From NCBI GenBank assembly GCA_031290375.1, contig JAITNR010000098.1:1-14325 (forward strand): 14,325 nucleotides of DNA, written 5' to 3'. Position 1 is the first letter of the stretch. Every line of letters starts with the position of its first letter. Positions 7,576 through 14,325 of the stretch are shown here, in pieces. Made by a program: the position numbers and the translations under genes. Below the pieces are notes generated by a model. It had not been told where the DNA came from, searched no databases, and saw only the letters and a list, made by a program, of their open reading frames with translations. This DNA is from Prevotellaceae bacterium. Lineage in GTDB: Bacteria > Bacteroidota > Bacteroidia > Bacteroidales > Paludibacteraceae.

Positions 7576-7897
7576 AAACTACTCAATACCGTTTTTTGTC
7601 GGCTACCTGCTGTTGATTGCAGGTGCTATCCTGCATATTTTTGGCAGCGTCAGGGTTGGGTTTTACGTTTTTGGTGTTGGTGTGGTTTGCAATCTTACTT
7701 TCAGGTTCTTGCTGTTGCCCAAATCAGATGACAAGCGGATTAGAAGGCTCAACAAGCAGCAATTTTTTCTTGCAGTCCTGTTGATATTTACAGGATATGC
7801 GATGTACGCCAAATACTCGGCGTGGATTGTGCCGCTACTGATTTTTGCAATAATTGAACTCTGGCTGACTTTTCGTTATCCTAAAAAAATAAATTAA
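7568..7897 (+). CDS. Small conserved-type four-helix membrane protein, function unknown
   Basis: This 109-residue protein has four probable membrane helices at about residues 8-27, 31-50, 65-82 and 85-103. A basic loop (DDKRIRRLNKQQ, about 55-66) between helices two and three is expected to face the cytoplasm. It ends in a basic tail, YPKKIN. No catalytic motif is visible. Its ATG overlaps the end of pyrH by 8 bases, so it is almost certainly co-translated with the kinase. Small proteins of this layout with a central RIRRL motif occur in Bacteroidota as hypothetical proteins; I do not recognise a characterised homologue. The overlap, the normal codon use and the clean topology support it as a real gene. 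Confidence 0.75.
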   Translation: MNKNYSIPFFVGYLLLIAGAILHIFGSVRVGFYVFGVGVVCNLTFRFLLLPKSDDKRIRRLNKQQFFLAVLLIFTGYAMYAKYSAWIVPLLIFAIIELWLTFRYPKKIN

Positions 7898-7925
7898 GAG
7901 CAATGTTACCTGTCAAAAAGAGGTT

Positions 7926-7983
7926 GCCAATTCGTAATTGGATAGTATCAATTCACAATTGGATATATCCAATTCGCCAATGG
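7926..7983. repeat. Cluster of CCAATT/AATTGG inverted repeats
   Basis: The segment has three successive units: CCAATTCGTAATTGG (7928-7942), a middle unit TCAATTCACAATTGGA (7948-7963), and CCAATTCGCCAATGG (7969-7983). The inner arms of the second and third units form a perfect palindrome, AATTGGATATATCCAATT. The cluster lies between the pyrH operon and the small outer-membrane gene. It may be a set of operator half-sites, a terminator or a remnant of a short repeat; the sequence does not decide. The rest of the 180-base intergenic region is AT-rich, with no clear promoter box. Confidence 0.6.
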
Positions 7984-8077
7984 TACTATACAAAAATGAA
8001 AAAGCCTTATTATTATATTTTTTTTGATGCATAAGAATTTTTTTAACTTAATATTTATTAATAAAATTGTTATTTTT

Positions 8078-8539
8078 ATGAAAAGAACGTTATTTACATT
8101 TGCAGTTGTTTTATTTACGACTGTAGCGGTGGTGGCTCAGCCACGTGCCATCGGAGGTCGCCTCGGATATGGTGTTGAAGCATCCTATCAGCATGGATTT
8201 GGAGAGGCAAATTTTTTACAATTGGATGCCGGTTTGGCAGGTTATGGAAGTGCTTTTCAGTTGACGGGAACATACAACTGGATTTTTGCAACTCCCGAAT
8301 GGGGAGATTATGGAAAATGGGAATGGTTTGGCGGTGTCGGTGCCGGCTTGGGTTTTGGCGGCGGTCGCTTTTTTGCGGGAGTCGCAGGAAATATAGGGCT
8401 TGCATTTACATTTGACTTCCCTTTGCAACTTTCTGTTGATTATCGTCCATTGCTTGGTCCGTCATTTGGAGATGGCAATGTTTCATTCAATTACATCGGA
8501 GTTTACAGTTTCGGTTTGGGCGTCAGATATGCCTTTTGA
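8078..8539 (+). CDS. Small outer-membrane beta-barrel protein with signal peptide
   Basis: I place the start at the ATG at 8078, because the codons before it (from 8024) are AT-rich leader and only from 8078 does a normal signal peptide appear: MKRTLFTFAVV, hydrophobic to residue 18, cleavage after VVA at about residue 20. The mature protein is about 133 residues, rich in Gly, Phe, Tyr and Trp with alternating hydrophobicity. It ends in YAF, and a terminal aromatic residue is the usual signal for outer-membrane barrel assembly. The size suggests an eight-stranded barrel similar in form to OmpX or OmpW. No function can be assigned. It has no lipobox cysteine. It is convergent with the PAP2-like gene, with a long inverted repeat starting just after its stop. 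Confidence 0.75.
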   Translation: MKRTLFTFAVVLFTTVAVVAQPRAIGGRLGYGVEASYQHGFGEANFLQLDAGLAGYGSAFQLTGTYNWIFATPEWGDYGKWEWFGGVGAGLGFGGGRFFAGVAGNIGLAFTFDFPLQLSVDYRPLLGPSFGDGNVSFNYIGVYSFGLGVRYAF

Positions 8540-8550
8540 TTAATGAATAA

Positions 8551-8600
8551 TGAACAATGAATAATGAACAATACATTCATTGTTCATTATTCATTGTTCA
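8551..8600. terminator. Long inverted repeat at the outer-membrane/PAP2 gene junction, probable bidirectional terminator
   Basis: Two perfectly complementary 22-base arms (8551-8572 and 8579-8600) flank a 6-base loop (ACATTC). The flanking bases TTAATGAA and TTCATTAA extend the element into direct-repeat variants of the same words. The core is the same as in the element at 5493-5550, and both lie between convergent genes. The right arm supplies the final codons and stop (NNE, TAA) of the minus-strand gene. Confidence 0.65.
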
Positions 8601-9201
8601 TTAATATCAATGGGAGTAATGAAAACATCAACCCGACAAAGAACCCCGCTACCACTTGACTTAAAGTGTGAGCTTGCAGGTATAATCGCGCAGTCATTAC
8701 CGCCCCTGCTATCAATATAACCGCCGGAAAAAGCAAAACAGGAGTGGCATGCATAAAAACAGCAGACGAAAAAACAACACCGCACAATATCCCCATTCCA
8801 CAGGCGTGAGCACTGATTTTCCACCAGATATTAATTATCATAAGAAAAATTATACTCAACACAGGACAGAGGAACAAATACATAAAAAAATACATAAATA
8901 AAAAACGTTTCACTGACAGCAGACATATCGTATAAGAGAGGAGGCAAACAATATAAATGACAGTCCGTTGCTCCTTTTTGGAAACGTTGCTGTCCGAGAT
9001 TTGTCCATTTTTGTAGCCTATCCAAAAAATTTCAAGCGGAACTATCAACGTGAAAAGCAACACTATCAAGAGAATTACAGTCTTGTCCCAAGCGGAATAA
9101 ATCCGGCTAAATGGCTTGATATTGATATAAATCAGGACACTATAAAACGCAATCAGCAGCGGATGGAAGAGTGCGGACAGGAATTTTGCCAAACCTTTCA
9201 T
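8587..9201 (-). CDS. PAP2-superfamily-like integral membrane protein
   Basis: This 204-residue protein has six or so hydrophobic segments. It keeps a degenerate pattern of the PAP2 phosphatase motifs: SKKEQR (74-79) at the motif 1 position, WKISAHACGMG (127-137) where PSGH is expected, and ARLYLQAHTLSQVVAG (171-186) resembling SR-x5-H-x3-D, with R and H present but Q where the aspartate normally sits. PAP2 proteins dephosphorylate lipid phosphates such as phosphatidate or undecaprenyl pyrophosphate at the membrane. The variant motifs leave activity uncertain. The ATG follows the rpoN stop with one base between (TAACATG), so it is co-transcribed with rpoN. Its last codons lie in the long inverted repeat. 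Confidence 0.7.
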   Translation of the reverse strand: MKGLAKFLSALFHPLLIAFYSVLIYINIKPFSRIYSAWDKTVILLIVLLFTLIVPLEIFWIGYKNGQISDSNVSKKEQRTVIYIVCLLSYTICLLSVKRFLFMYFFMYLFLCPVLSIIFLMIINIWWKISAHACGMGILCGVVFSSAVFMHATPVLLFPAVILIAGAVMTARLYLQAHTLSQVVAGFFVGLMFSLLPLILMNNE

Positions 9202-9202
9202 G

Positions 9203-10675
9203 TTATTTGTCTTTTGTGTTTCTGTCCCTGCTTGATGGAATGTTCAATTGATTGCGATATTTTGCAATCGTTCTGCGGGCTATCATATAGCCTTTTTCAG
9301 TAAGAATTTCCTGTATTCGACCGTCAGTTATGGGGTCTTTTTTACTTTCGCTGTCAACAATTTCTTTTACAACTGCCTGAATTTTTTTGCTTGACACCGC
9401 ATTCCCACTCTCCATTTCGATGGACTCTGTAAAGAAAAATTTTAAGGGGAACATTCCAAATTCGGTCTGCACATATTTGCTGTTGTTCACTCTTGAGATG
9501 GAAGATATGTCATAATGGACAATATCGGCTATATCTTTCAGTTTCATCGGCTTGATAGTAGCCTCGTCTCCTGTTTTGAAAAACTCCTCCTGAGTGTGTA
9601 CGATAGCTGTCATTATGTTGGTCAGGGTGTAGGTTCTCTGTTTGACAGCCTCAATAAAAATTCTGGCTGAATCTAATTTTTGTTTTGTAAATTCAAGTGC
9701 TTCTTTGTCCGGTGTATCGTGGTTTTCGGATAGATTTTCGAGGAGTTTTTTGTATGTTTCCGAAACTTTGAGTCGGGGCAGATGGTTATCGTTCAAATGA
9801 ATATAAAATTGCCCGCCGTCCCGCTCGACCAGAAAGTCGGGAATAACCTGCGCCGTCACTTCTTCAGAATGGATAGAAAAACCACTGCCCGGCTTTGGGT
9901 TAAGCTGCATTATTTCGTTAAGAGCTTTTTCAAATTGAGTTTTTGTTAATTTAAGTTTTTTTTCGATTGACTGGTATTTCCTTGCTGTGAGTTCGGGCAG
10001 GTAATCTTCTATTATTTTGATGGCAACCATTGTGTTTGGCGTGATTTTTTTCCTGTGCAATTGAATTAACAGGCAATCTCTTGCATCTTTGGCTGCAACT
10101 CCAGCAGGCTCTAACGACTGTACTACCTCAAGAGCCTTCTCCATTGTAGCCTCATCCACCTTAATACCCTGTTGAAAAGCCAAATCATCAATCATATTTT
10201 CAATATTACGGGTGAGATAACCGTTTTTGTCAATATTATCAATGATATACTCTCCAAATTTCAAAATTTTCCGGTCATAATCGAGCGAGTTGAGTTGTTC
10301 TACAAGATATTCTCTGAAAGTCTGTTCTACGGCGATGGCATATTCGCCCGATTGGGAAGAGGGATTATAAAAAGTATTCTTTTGAAAAATGTGTCCCATA
10401 TCGGGATAATACGAATCCTGTTCCATGATGTCCGAGTCTTCGATGATAATCTTTTCGTTGCCCGTATTTTCATTTTCTTGTCCGAAGTTTTCTGTGTCAG
10501 GGTAATCTGCTTCTTTCGATGGCGCAACATCTTCGTCCAGAGCAGGATTGGCCTGAAGAACATCGTTTATAATCTCCTCCATATCGGTTGAAGAATATTC
10601 TAACATTCTTATCAACTGATATTGCATGGGAGAAAGTCGTTGCTGTAACTTTATGTTTAATTCCTGCTTTAACAT
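9203..10675 (-). CDS. rpoN: RNA polymerase sigma-54 factor
   Basis: RpoN directs RNA polymerase to -24/-12 promoters and needs an AAA+ activator to open them. The 490-residue protein has the three standard regions. Region I (residues 1-50) has KQELNIKLQQRLSPMQYQLI, which binds activator and holds the closed complex. A variable acidic linker spans about 50-100. Core-binding and DNA-binding domains follow, ending in the RpoN box ARRTIAKYRN (466-475), close to the canonical ARRTVAKYRE. Length is typical for Bacteroidota. A promoter with exact spacing lies upstream, and a PAP2-like gene follows in the same transcript. No activator gene and no intergenic -24/-12 site was found in the window, so its targets lie elsewhere. 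Confidence 0.95.
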   Translation of the reverse strand: MLKQELNIKLQQRLSPMQYQLIRMLEYSSTDMEEIINDVLQANPALDEDVAPSKEADYPDTENFGQENENTGNEKIIIEDSDIMEQDSYYPDMGHIFQKNTFYNPSSQSGEYAIAVEQTFREYLVEQLNSLDYDRKILKFGEYIIDNIDKNGYLTRNIENMIDDLAFQQGIKVDEATMEKALEVVQSLEPAGVAAKDARDCLLIQLHRKKITPNTMVAIKIIEDYLPELTARKYQSIEKKLKLTKTQFEKALNEIMQLNPKPGSGFSIHSEEVTAQVIPDFLVERDGGQFYIHLNDNHLPRLKVSETYKKLLENLSENHDTPDKEALEFTKQKLDSARIFIEAVKQRTYTLTNIMTAIVHTQEEFFKTGDEATIKPMKLKDIADIVHYDISSISRVNNSKYVQTEFGMFPLKFFFTESIEMESGNAVSSKKIQAVVKEIVDSESKKDPITDGRIQEILTEKGYMIARRTIAKYRNQLNIPSSRDRNTKDK

Positions 10676-10759
10676 CCTTTTATAACGGGCTTATGCCATA
10701 CTGTAATTGTAATTGTTATTGTTTATTGGTTTGAAAAAAGGTCTTTCTGTTTCCTTTTA

Positions 10760-10791
10760 CAAAAGTATTAGTTTTTATTCAATTTCCCAAA
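10760..10791 (-). promoter_or_regulatory. Promoter of rpoN
   Basis: On the minus strand TTTG (10788-10791) is followed by exactly 20 bases and then TACTTTTG (10760-10767). This is a full match to the Bacteroidota primary sigma promoter. Transcription would start near 10753, giving a leader of about 78 bases before the rpoN ATG. Confidence 0.7.
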
Positions 10792-10836
10792 AAAAATAAA
10801 GATGACTTTTTCGTCCACACTTCTCAGAAACAACGA

Positions 10837-10860
10837 TAAGAACCAGTATTTAAGTTCTTA
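10837..10860. repeat. Short hairpin between tRNA-His and rpoN
   Basis: TAAGAAC (10837-10843) pairs with GTTCTTA (10854-10860) around a 10-base loop. It lies downstream of the tRNA on the minus strand and upstream of the rpoN promoter, so it could end the tRNA transcript. No T-run follows, so termination is doubtful. Confidence 0.3.
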
Positions 10861-10890
10861 CCGCTGCATAATTTGTCAATTACAAACAAG

Positions 10891-10965
10891 GGTGGAAGAT
10901 GGGACTCGAACCCACGACCAATGGAACCACAAACCACTACTCTAACCTACTGAGCTACATCCACC
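10891..10965 (-). tRNA. tRNA-His (anticodon GTG)
   Basis: The minus strand reads GGTGGATGTAGCTCAG at its 5' end, has TTGTGGT as anticodon loop with anticodon GTG, GGGTTCGAGTCCC as the T-arm, and ends TTCCACC. The extra 5' G opposite C73 is the G-1 identity element of tRNA-His. The 75-base length fits. CCA is not encoded; CTTG follows. Several helix positions are weak: T6-T67 and T31-T39 are mismatched, and G10-T25 and G27-T43 are wobble pairs. The invariant T33, the T-loop and the D-arm are intact, so I regard it as a functional tRNA. Confidence 0.9.
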
Positions 10966-10981
10966 GTATATTTTCAGGGTG

Positions 10982-11013
10982 CAAAGTTAATATTTTTTTT
11001 TTGATTTATGCAA
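10982..11013 (-). promoter_or_regulatory. Promoter of tRNA-His
   Basis: On the minus strand TAACTTTG (10982-10989) is a full -7 match 16 bases before the tRNA 5' end. A TTG (11011-11013) lies 21 bases upstream of it. The start would fall about 8-10 bases before the mature tRNA. Confidence 0.6.
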
Positions 11014-11017
11014 TATT

Positions 11018-12388
11018 TTAATTAACAATTTTATTCAGCTCCGCAATAATTTCCCTTCTTAGAGCAGTAGCTTCGTTGAAAAATCTGTTTCCTTTGAACC
11101 AAAATTGAAATCTGCGAATACGATTGTACATTTTGAGCCACATAATTTTTCCTCTGAAATATATTATCAGACTGATGGGCAAAAGTATCACATAAATAAG
11201 GGCTATCCACCACCTTACAAAAATCAAAAGCACCAAAAACACTATAATATACCAAATTGGGAAAGCGAACAAAATACCTGCTACTATGTGAAATGAAGAG
11301 TGTAGCATTGGGTCTTTTATTTTCCTGGTAATCATGGTACTTGCGTTGAATGGGATAAAATTTACCACCATCCCGAAAATTATGAACGGCAACAGCACCA
11401 AACACAACAAAAATCGAACAATAGTGCCTGATACCGATATTTTTTTGCTAAAAATCCAATCTCTAAGATGCAATTTTTCAAGGTCTCTTATATATTGAAG
11501 CGTCTTATCCATCAGGGTTTTGAATCTTGACGGGTCTTCTTCTTTCAGTTTTTCTACTGACTCAACTATTTTTTTGTCGGCAGTAAGTTCATTTTTGAAG
11601 TCCGAAGGTTTGAGATTATACTTTCCTTTATAATCCTTTGCATACATTTTACAGAGCATCTCATACTGTTCATAATGTTCGGTGTCTGATATATTCAGCA
11701 TCAAATTTTCTATCATCGGGCGGGCTCTGTCTACAAGCATTTTTTGAGCCTTTTCGGGATGTTCCTTGTAAAGGGGATACAAATCGGAAAATTCAAACGG
11801 TTCACCTATGTTAATAAGCAACTTGGACTGAAACGAAAAGTAATTTGAATAGTGATTGCCCATCGGCAAAATATAAATCGGCTTTTCAAAATTGAGCATC
11901 TCTGCTGCTTTAAAAGCAATTCGAGCAAAGCCCTTTTTGAACGGTCCCAAAGTGTGCCTGTCCTGGTGTCCTGCTTCGGGGAAGAGGCATACAACCTTGT
12001 TTTCATCTGCAAGAATTTTGGCAGATTGATTAAAAATTTCGTCATTCTCCGACAGGTCTCCTCCTGACCAAAGGTCAGTGGCACGAAAAGCAGGCATTAT
12101 CTTCAAGTATTTAAGCAATTTTGCCCAAAGATCTTTGCGAAAAATATCGGCTCTTGCAATAAAAACCACCCTGCGTCCGTCCCTGTTGAAGGCAAACAAA
12201 ATTCCCAAAGCGTCACTCAGCCCGTTTTGATGGTTGCATACCGCAATTACGGGCACACCTTTGGGGATATTTTCAAGGTTTTCTACCTGATATTTGCGAT
12301 AAAAAATGAGATTATGCGCAAAACGCACGTAGTAATAAAGTTGTTCGTACTTCCAGTCGAACTTGCTGATGTTATCAAATTTAATCAT
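11018..12388 (-). CDS. PlsC-like phospholipid/glycerol acyltransferase with C-terminal membrane domain
   Basis: This 456-residue protein has an N-terminal glycerophosphate-acyltransferase domain. The catalytic motif appears as NHQNGLSD (52-59); the histidine and aspartate are spaced by five residues rather than the usual four, a pattern I associate with Bacteroidota members. FPEAGH (136-141) stands in place of FPEG, followed by KKGFARIAF (151-159) and ILPMGNHY (173-180). After a mixed helical stretch (about 200-320) there are about three to four membrane segments between 325 and 415 and a basic tail. Such enzymes acylate glycerol phosphate or lysophosphatidate in membrane lipid synthesis; the exact acceptor is not determinable here. 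It appears to be transcribed alone from a promoter in the gap after yqaA. Confidence 0.82.
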   Translation of the reverse strand: MIKFDNISKFDWKYEQLYYYVRFAHNLIFYRKYQVENLENIPKGVPVIAVCNHQNGLSDALGILFAFNRDGRRVVFIARADIFRKDLWAKLLKYLKIMPAFRATDLWSGGDLSENDEIFNQSAKILADENKVVCLFPEAGHQDRHTLGPFKKGFARIAFKAAEMLNFEKPIYILPMGNHYSNYFSFQSKLLINIGEPFEFSDLYPLYKEHPEKAQKMLVDRARPMIENLMLNISDTEHYEQYEMLCKMYAKDYKGKYNLKPSDFKNELTADKKIVESVEKLKEEDPSRFKTLMDKTLQYIRDLEKLHLRDWIFSKKISVSGTIVRFLLCLVLLPFIIFGMVVNFIPFNASTMITRKIKDPMLHSSFHIVAGILFAFPIWYIIVFLVLLIFVRWWIALIYVILLPISLIIYFRGKIMWLKMYNRIRRFQFWFKGNRFFNEATALRREIIAELNKIVN

Positions 12389-12428
12389 AAAATAACTTTA
12401 CTAAAATTGATTAATACTTTTTCTGATG

Positions 12429-12436
12429 CAAAGGTA
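12429..12436 (-). promoter_or_regulatory. Predicted -7 element for the acyltransferase gene
   Basis: On the minus strand this reads TACCTTTG, a full TAnnTTTG match about 40 bases before the ATG at 12388. The -33 position carries no clear TTTG. Confidence 0.55.
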
Positions 12437-12469
12437 GATATTTTTTTAATCATTTCATACTCCAAAATT

Positions 12470-12913
12470 CTAAATGACCTTTTCAATAAAATACATTATT
12501 ACCCAATATCTGAGAAATTTACCTGTTAACATGCTGATACTTACTCTATAGATATTTGCCCGCATATACCCCAATGCCAACGGAATAATATCCCCAACAA
12601 AAGGCACAAAGCTGAAAAAAGCCATATATGCCCCTTTGTTGTTCAGTCGGTCTTGCATTTTTACAACCTTTTCGTGTTTCACTTTTAGGTACTTTTCTAT
12701 CCACTCCGTTTTTCCCAAAAGACCGAGAAAATAGTTTGTCATTCCTCCCAAAAAGTTAGCTAACGAGGCAATAATCAAACATTTGACAGGCTCCAAGCCG
12801 CCTGCTATCACTGCCCCAAAAATCACATCTGAAGAAAACGGCAAAATTGTCGCCGCCAAAAAGCAAACCAAAAACAGACCCGAATAGCCACATGAAATCA
12901 AAAAATCAGACAC
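12470..12913 (-). CDS. YqaA/DedA-family (SNARE-associated-like) membrane protein
   Basis: This 147-residue protein has the compact YqaA layout of the DedA superfamily. A first hydrophobic region contains FLAATILPFSSDV (18-30), then comes a glycine-containing helix (ANFLGGMTNYFLG, 52-64) and an amphipathic charged linker (71-92). The conserved FVPFVGDIIPLALGYMR (102-118) carries the typical proline- and glycine-rich re-entrant motif, and a last hydrophobic helix follows. DedA proteins are implicated in lipid carrier or phospholipid flipping and in membrane homeostasis; the role of the short YqaA branch is not established. It starts 22 bases after the folD stop in the same direction, so the two are probably co-transcribed. 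Length is normal for the short family. Confidence 0.85.
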   Translation of the reverse strand: MSDFLISCGYSGLFLVCFLAATILPFSSDVIFGAVIAGGLEPVKCLIIASLANFLGGMTNYFLGLLGKTEWIEKYLKVKHEKVVKMQDRLNNKGAYMAFFSFVPFVGDIIPLALGYMRANIYRVSISMLTGKFLRYWVIMYFIEKVI

Positions 12914-12935
12914 TGTTTATCAATTTTTGCTACAA

Positions 12936-13784
12936 TCATAAATGTTTCAAAAAACATTCTAATGTGTTCTCTATCAGGCAACAGATAGTCATAGGTCCAA
13001 CTCCTCCCGGAACTTTTGTGATAAACGATGTTTTTTCGGCGCAAGCTTCAAAATCAACATCACCGCAAAGTTTGCCCGTTTCAATATCGCGGTTTACGCC
13101 AACGTCAATCACCACAGCTCCCTGCTTGACAAAATCAGGGGTAACAAACTTCGGTTTGCCTATCGCCACTACCAGAATATCGGCTTCTGATGCCACTTGG
13201 GGTAAATTTTGGGTTCGGCTGTGGGTGATGGTAACGGTAGCGTTTTCGTCCAAAAGCAGTTTGCCCACAGGTAGCCCAACTATGTTGCTTCGCCCGATTA
13301 CAACGGTATTTTTACCCTTTATTTCGATGTTTTCGCTTTTTAGCAGTTTGATAATTCCTTTGGGCGTGCATGGCAAAATACAGTCGTTTTTGTTCCACAG
13401 AGCTGCCACATTCAAGGGGTGAAAGCCATCAACGTCCTTGTTTTTTTCTATTGCCTCAATTATTCTGCTCTCGTTAATATGCTTGGGCAATGGCAGTTGT
13501 ACCAAAATTCCATCAACTGTATTGTCGCTGTTCAGTTCCTCAATTTTCTTTAAAAGTTCGGCTTCGGTTATGGTGTCGGTAAACCTTATGGTGTTGTTGA
13601 GAATGCCAACTTCTTGGCACGCTTTGGCTTTGCCCGTAACGTAAGACACACTTCCGGGGTCTTCTCCTACGAGTATCACCGAGAGTTTGGGCAATCGCCC
13701 AAAGCGTGCCATGTAAGTCGAAACATCTTTTGCCATATTTTTCTTGAGTTTGGCAGCCAACTCTTTCCCTGATATAATTTTCAT
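12936..13784 (-). CDS. folD: Bifunctional methylenetetrahydrofolate dehydrogenase/cyclohydrolase
   Basis: FolD interconverts 5,10-methylene-, methenyl- and 10-formyl-tetrahydrofolate, feeding purine and formyl-methionine synthesis. The 282-residue protein has all landmarks: SYVTGKAKACQEVG (47-60) with the catalytic tyrosine (48) and lysine (52), DGILVQLPLPKH (91-102), DVDGFHP (117-123), the cofactor-loop GRSNIVGLPVG (164-174) and PGGVGPMT (259-266). I place the start at the ATG at 13784 (MKIISGKEL); an in-frame TTG at 13802 would add six residues unlike the family. Most of those codons also overlap the predicted -7 element or fall before the transcript start. It leads a two-gene unit with the YqaA-like gene. 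Confidence 0.95.
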   Translation of the reverse strand: MKIISGKELAAKLKKNMAKDVSTYMARFGRLPKLSVILVGEDPGSVSYVTGKAKACQEVGILNNTIRFTDTITEAELLKKIEELNSDNTVDGILVQLPLPKHINESRIIEAIEKNKDVDGFHPLNVAALWNKNDCILPCTPKGIIKLLKSENIEIKGKNTVVIGRSNIVGLPVGKLLLDENATVTITHSRTQNLPQVASEADILVVAIGKPKFVTPDFVKQGAVVIDVGVNRDIETGKLCGDVDFEACAEKTSFITKVPGGVGPMTICCLIENTLECFLKHL

Positions 13785-13799
13785 TGATTTAATTTTTTG

Positions 13800-13807
13800 C
13801 AAAATTA
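13800..13807 (-). promoter_or_regulatory. Predicted -7 element of the folD promoter
   Basis: On the minus strand this reads TAATTTTG, a full TAnnTTTG match; 20 bases upstream (13828-13831) is TTTC, one base from TTTG. The transcript would begin only about 9 bases before the ATG, a very short leader, so the assignment is tentative. Confidence 0.45.
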
Positions 13808-13890
13808 AGAAAATTTTTGTCCATGACGAAACTTTTACTGCTTCAACTGGAAATTCAATGACGCATTACGCAATGACAAAAAGGAATGTT

Positions 13891-13903
13891 TGAACAATGA
13901 ATG
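13891..13903 (+). repeat. Partial copy of the inverted-repeat word TGAACAATGAATG
   Basis: The string TGAACAATGAAT matches the start of the 22-base arm found at 8551, but no complementary arm follows. It lies in the 284-base gap between folD and the right-edge reading frame. Chance similarity or a decayed copy are both possible. Just before it, two AATGAC words flank GCATTACGC. Confidence 0.3.
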
Positions 13904-13987
13904 CGTTCTCTACAGACTTTTTATTTCATTTGGGTATTATCTATTTTTTGTGTATATGTGAATTATGAAAATTATATGAAAAATAAA

Positions 13988-14019
13988 TTTGCACAATCCA
14001 AAAATTATATCTACCTTTG
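13988..14019 (+). promoter_or_regulatory. Strong predicted promoter upstream of the CA-repeat locus
   Basis: TTTG (13988-13991), exactly 20 bases, then TACCTTTG (14012-14019): a perfect fit to the Bacteroidota primary promoter. Transcription would begin near 14025, about 44 bases before the ATG at 14069. It points into the microsatellite and away from folD. Confidence 0.7.
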
Positions 14020-14068
14020 CACCCGATTTTGAACTTATGTGGATTTTTATTAACAATTAACTCAACAC

Positions 14069-14227
<159 letters not shown>

Positions 14228-14243
14228 GCAAGTCCCACACCAC

Positions 14244-14272
14244 TTATTATACGCGCGCGCGAAGTATAATAA
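14244..14272. repeat. Perfect inverted repeat around an alternating GC loop
   Basis: TTATTATAC (14244-14252) and GTATAATAA (14264-14272) are exact complements around an 11-base loop, GCGCGCGCGAA. The purely alternating GC loop in an AT-rich region is unusual, and it lies only 19 bases after the CA tract. It could be a cruciform, a terminator-like hairpin or part of a dispersed repeat. Confidence 0.7.
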
Positions 14273-14325
14273 AAATCAGTTAAATACACAAGAAAGTTTA
14301 AGAAATTTTTCCCTGATAAAGTCGG

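Noticed and set aside
7926..7983. Possible CRISPR-like short repeats
   Set aside because: Only three imperfect palindromic units with about 5-base gaps; there are no unique spacers of proper length and no cas genes.
8024..8077. Upstream ATG extending the small outer-membrane protein by 18 residues
   Set aside because: The extension is AT-rich leader sequence and would bury the clean signal peptide that begins at 8078.
12077..12091. TGGCAC-like string resembling a sigma-54 -24 box
   Set aside because: It lies inside the acyltransferase gene, opposite to its direction, and lacks the spaced TTGC of a -12 box.
13785..13802. TTG start extending folD by six residues
   Set aside because: Those codons coincide with the predicted -7 element or fall before the expected transcript start, and the family starts at the MKII-type N-terminus.

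Overview
The window reads as a chromosomal segment of an AT-rich member of the Bacteroidota, most likely Bacteroidales. Several promoters fit the Bacteroidota primary sigma consensus (TTTG at -33, about 20 bases, TAnnTTTG at -7), and clear Shine-Dalgarno sequences are scarce. The outer-membrane proteins, the FecE-type ATPase, the lysophospholipid-acyltransferase-like protein and the sigma-54 look like Bacteroidota family members. Gene content is mostly housekeeping, with a restriction-modification gene at the left edge and an unusual microsatellite locus at the right edge.

Layout. 1-3001 (+): the 3' part of a fused type I modification/specificity gene (HsdM C-terminus joined to HsdS), followed after 19 bases by an outer-membrane beta-barrel gene. 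3095-5506 (+): a MarR-type regulator, a FecE-like ABC ATPase, and lgt (lipoprotein diacylglyceryl transferase), the last two overlapping by 4 bases. 5570-6511 (-): prs (PRPP synthase), convergent with lgt. 6661-6756 (+): a small SRP RNA with its own promoter. 6802-8539 (+): pyrH (UMP kinase), an overlapping small membrane-protein gene, an intergenic region with CCAATT/AATTGG repeats, and a small outer-membrane barrel gene. 8587-10675 (-): rpoN followed by a PAP2-like membrane protein. 10891-10965 (-): tRNA-His. 11018-12388 (-): a PlsC-like acyltransferase. 12470-13784 (-): folD and a YqaA/DedA-type membrane protein, probably one operon. 13988-14325: a strong predicted promoter, a short reading frame, a (CA)27 tract and a GC-alternating hairpin, running off the window.

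How it fits together. Prs supplies PRPP and PyrH phosphorylates UMP in nucleotide synthesis; FolD makes the one-carbon folates used in purine and thymidylate synthesis. Lgt, SRP RNA, the acyltransferase, the PAP2-like protein and the YqaA-like protein all concern envelope biogenesis or membrane lipids, and two outer-membrane proteins are clients of that machinery. Two near-identical long inverted repeats sit exactly at the two convergent gene junctions (lgt/prs and the small outer-membrane gene/PAP2) and probably act as bidirectional terminators.

The most unusual item is the right edge. A promoter with exact Bacteroidota spacing precedes an ATG whose frame runs into 27 CA units and stops at a TGA immediately after them. 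Gaining one CA unit, or losing two, would join it to a frame that stays open to the end of the window. This is the architecture of a phase-variable (contingency) gene in its OFF state. However, an antisense frame is also open through the tract, so coding in either direction is unproven.
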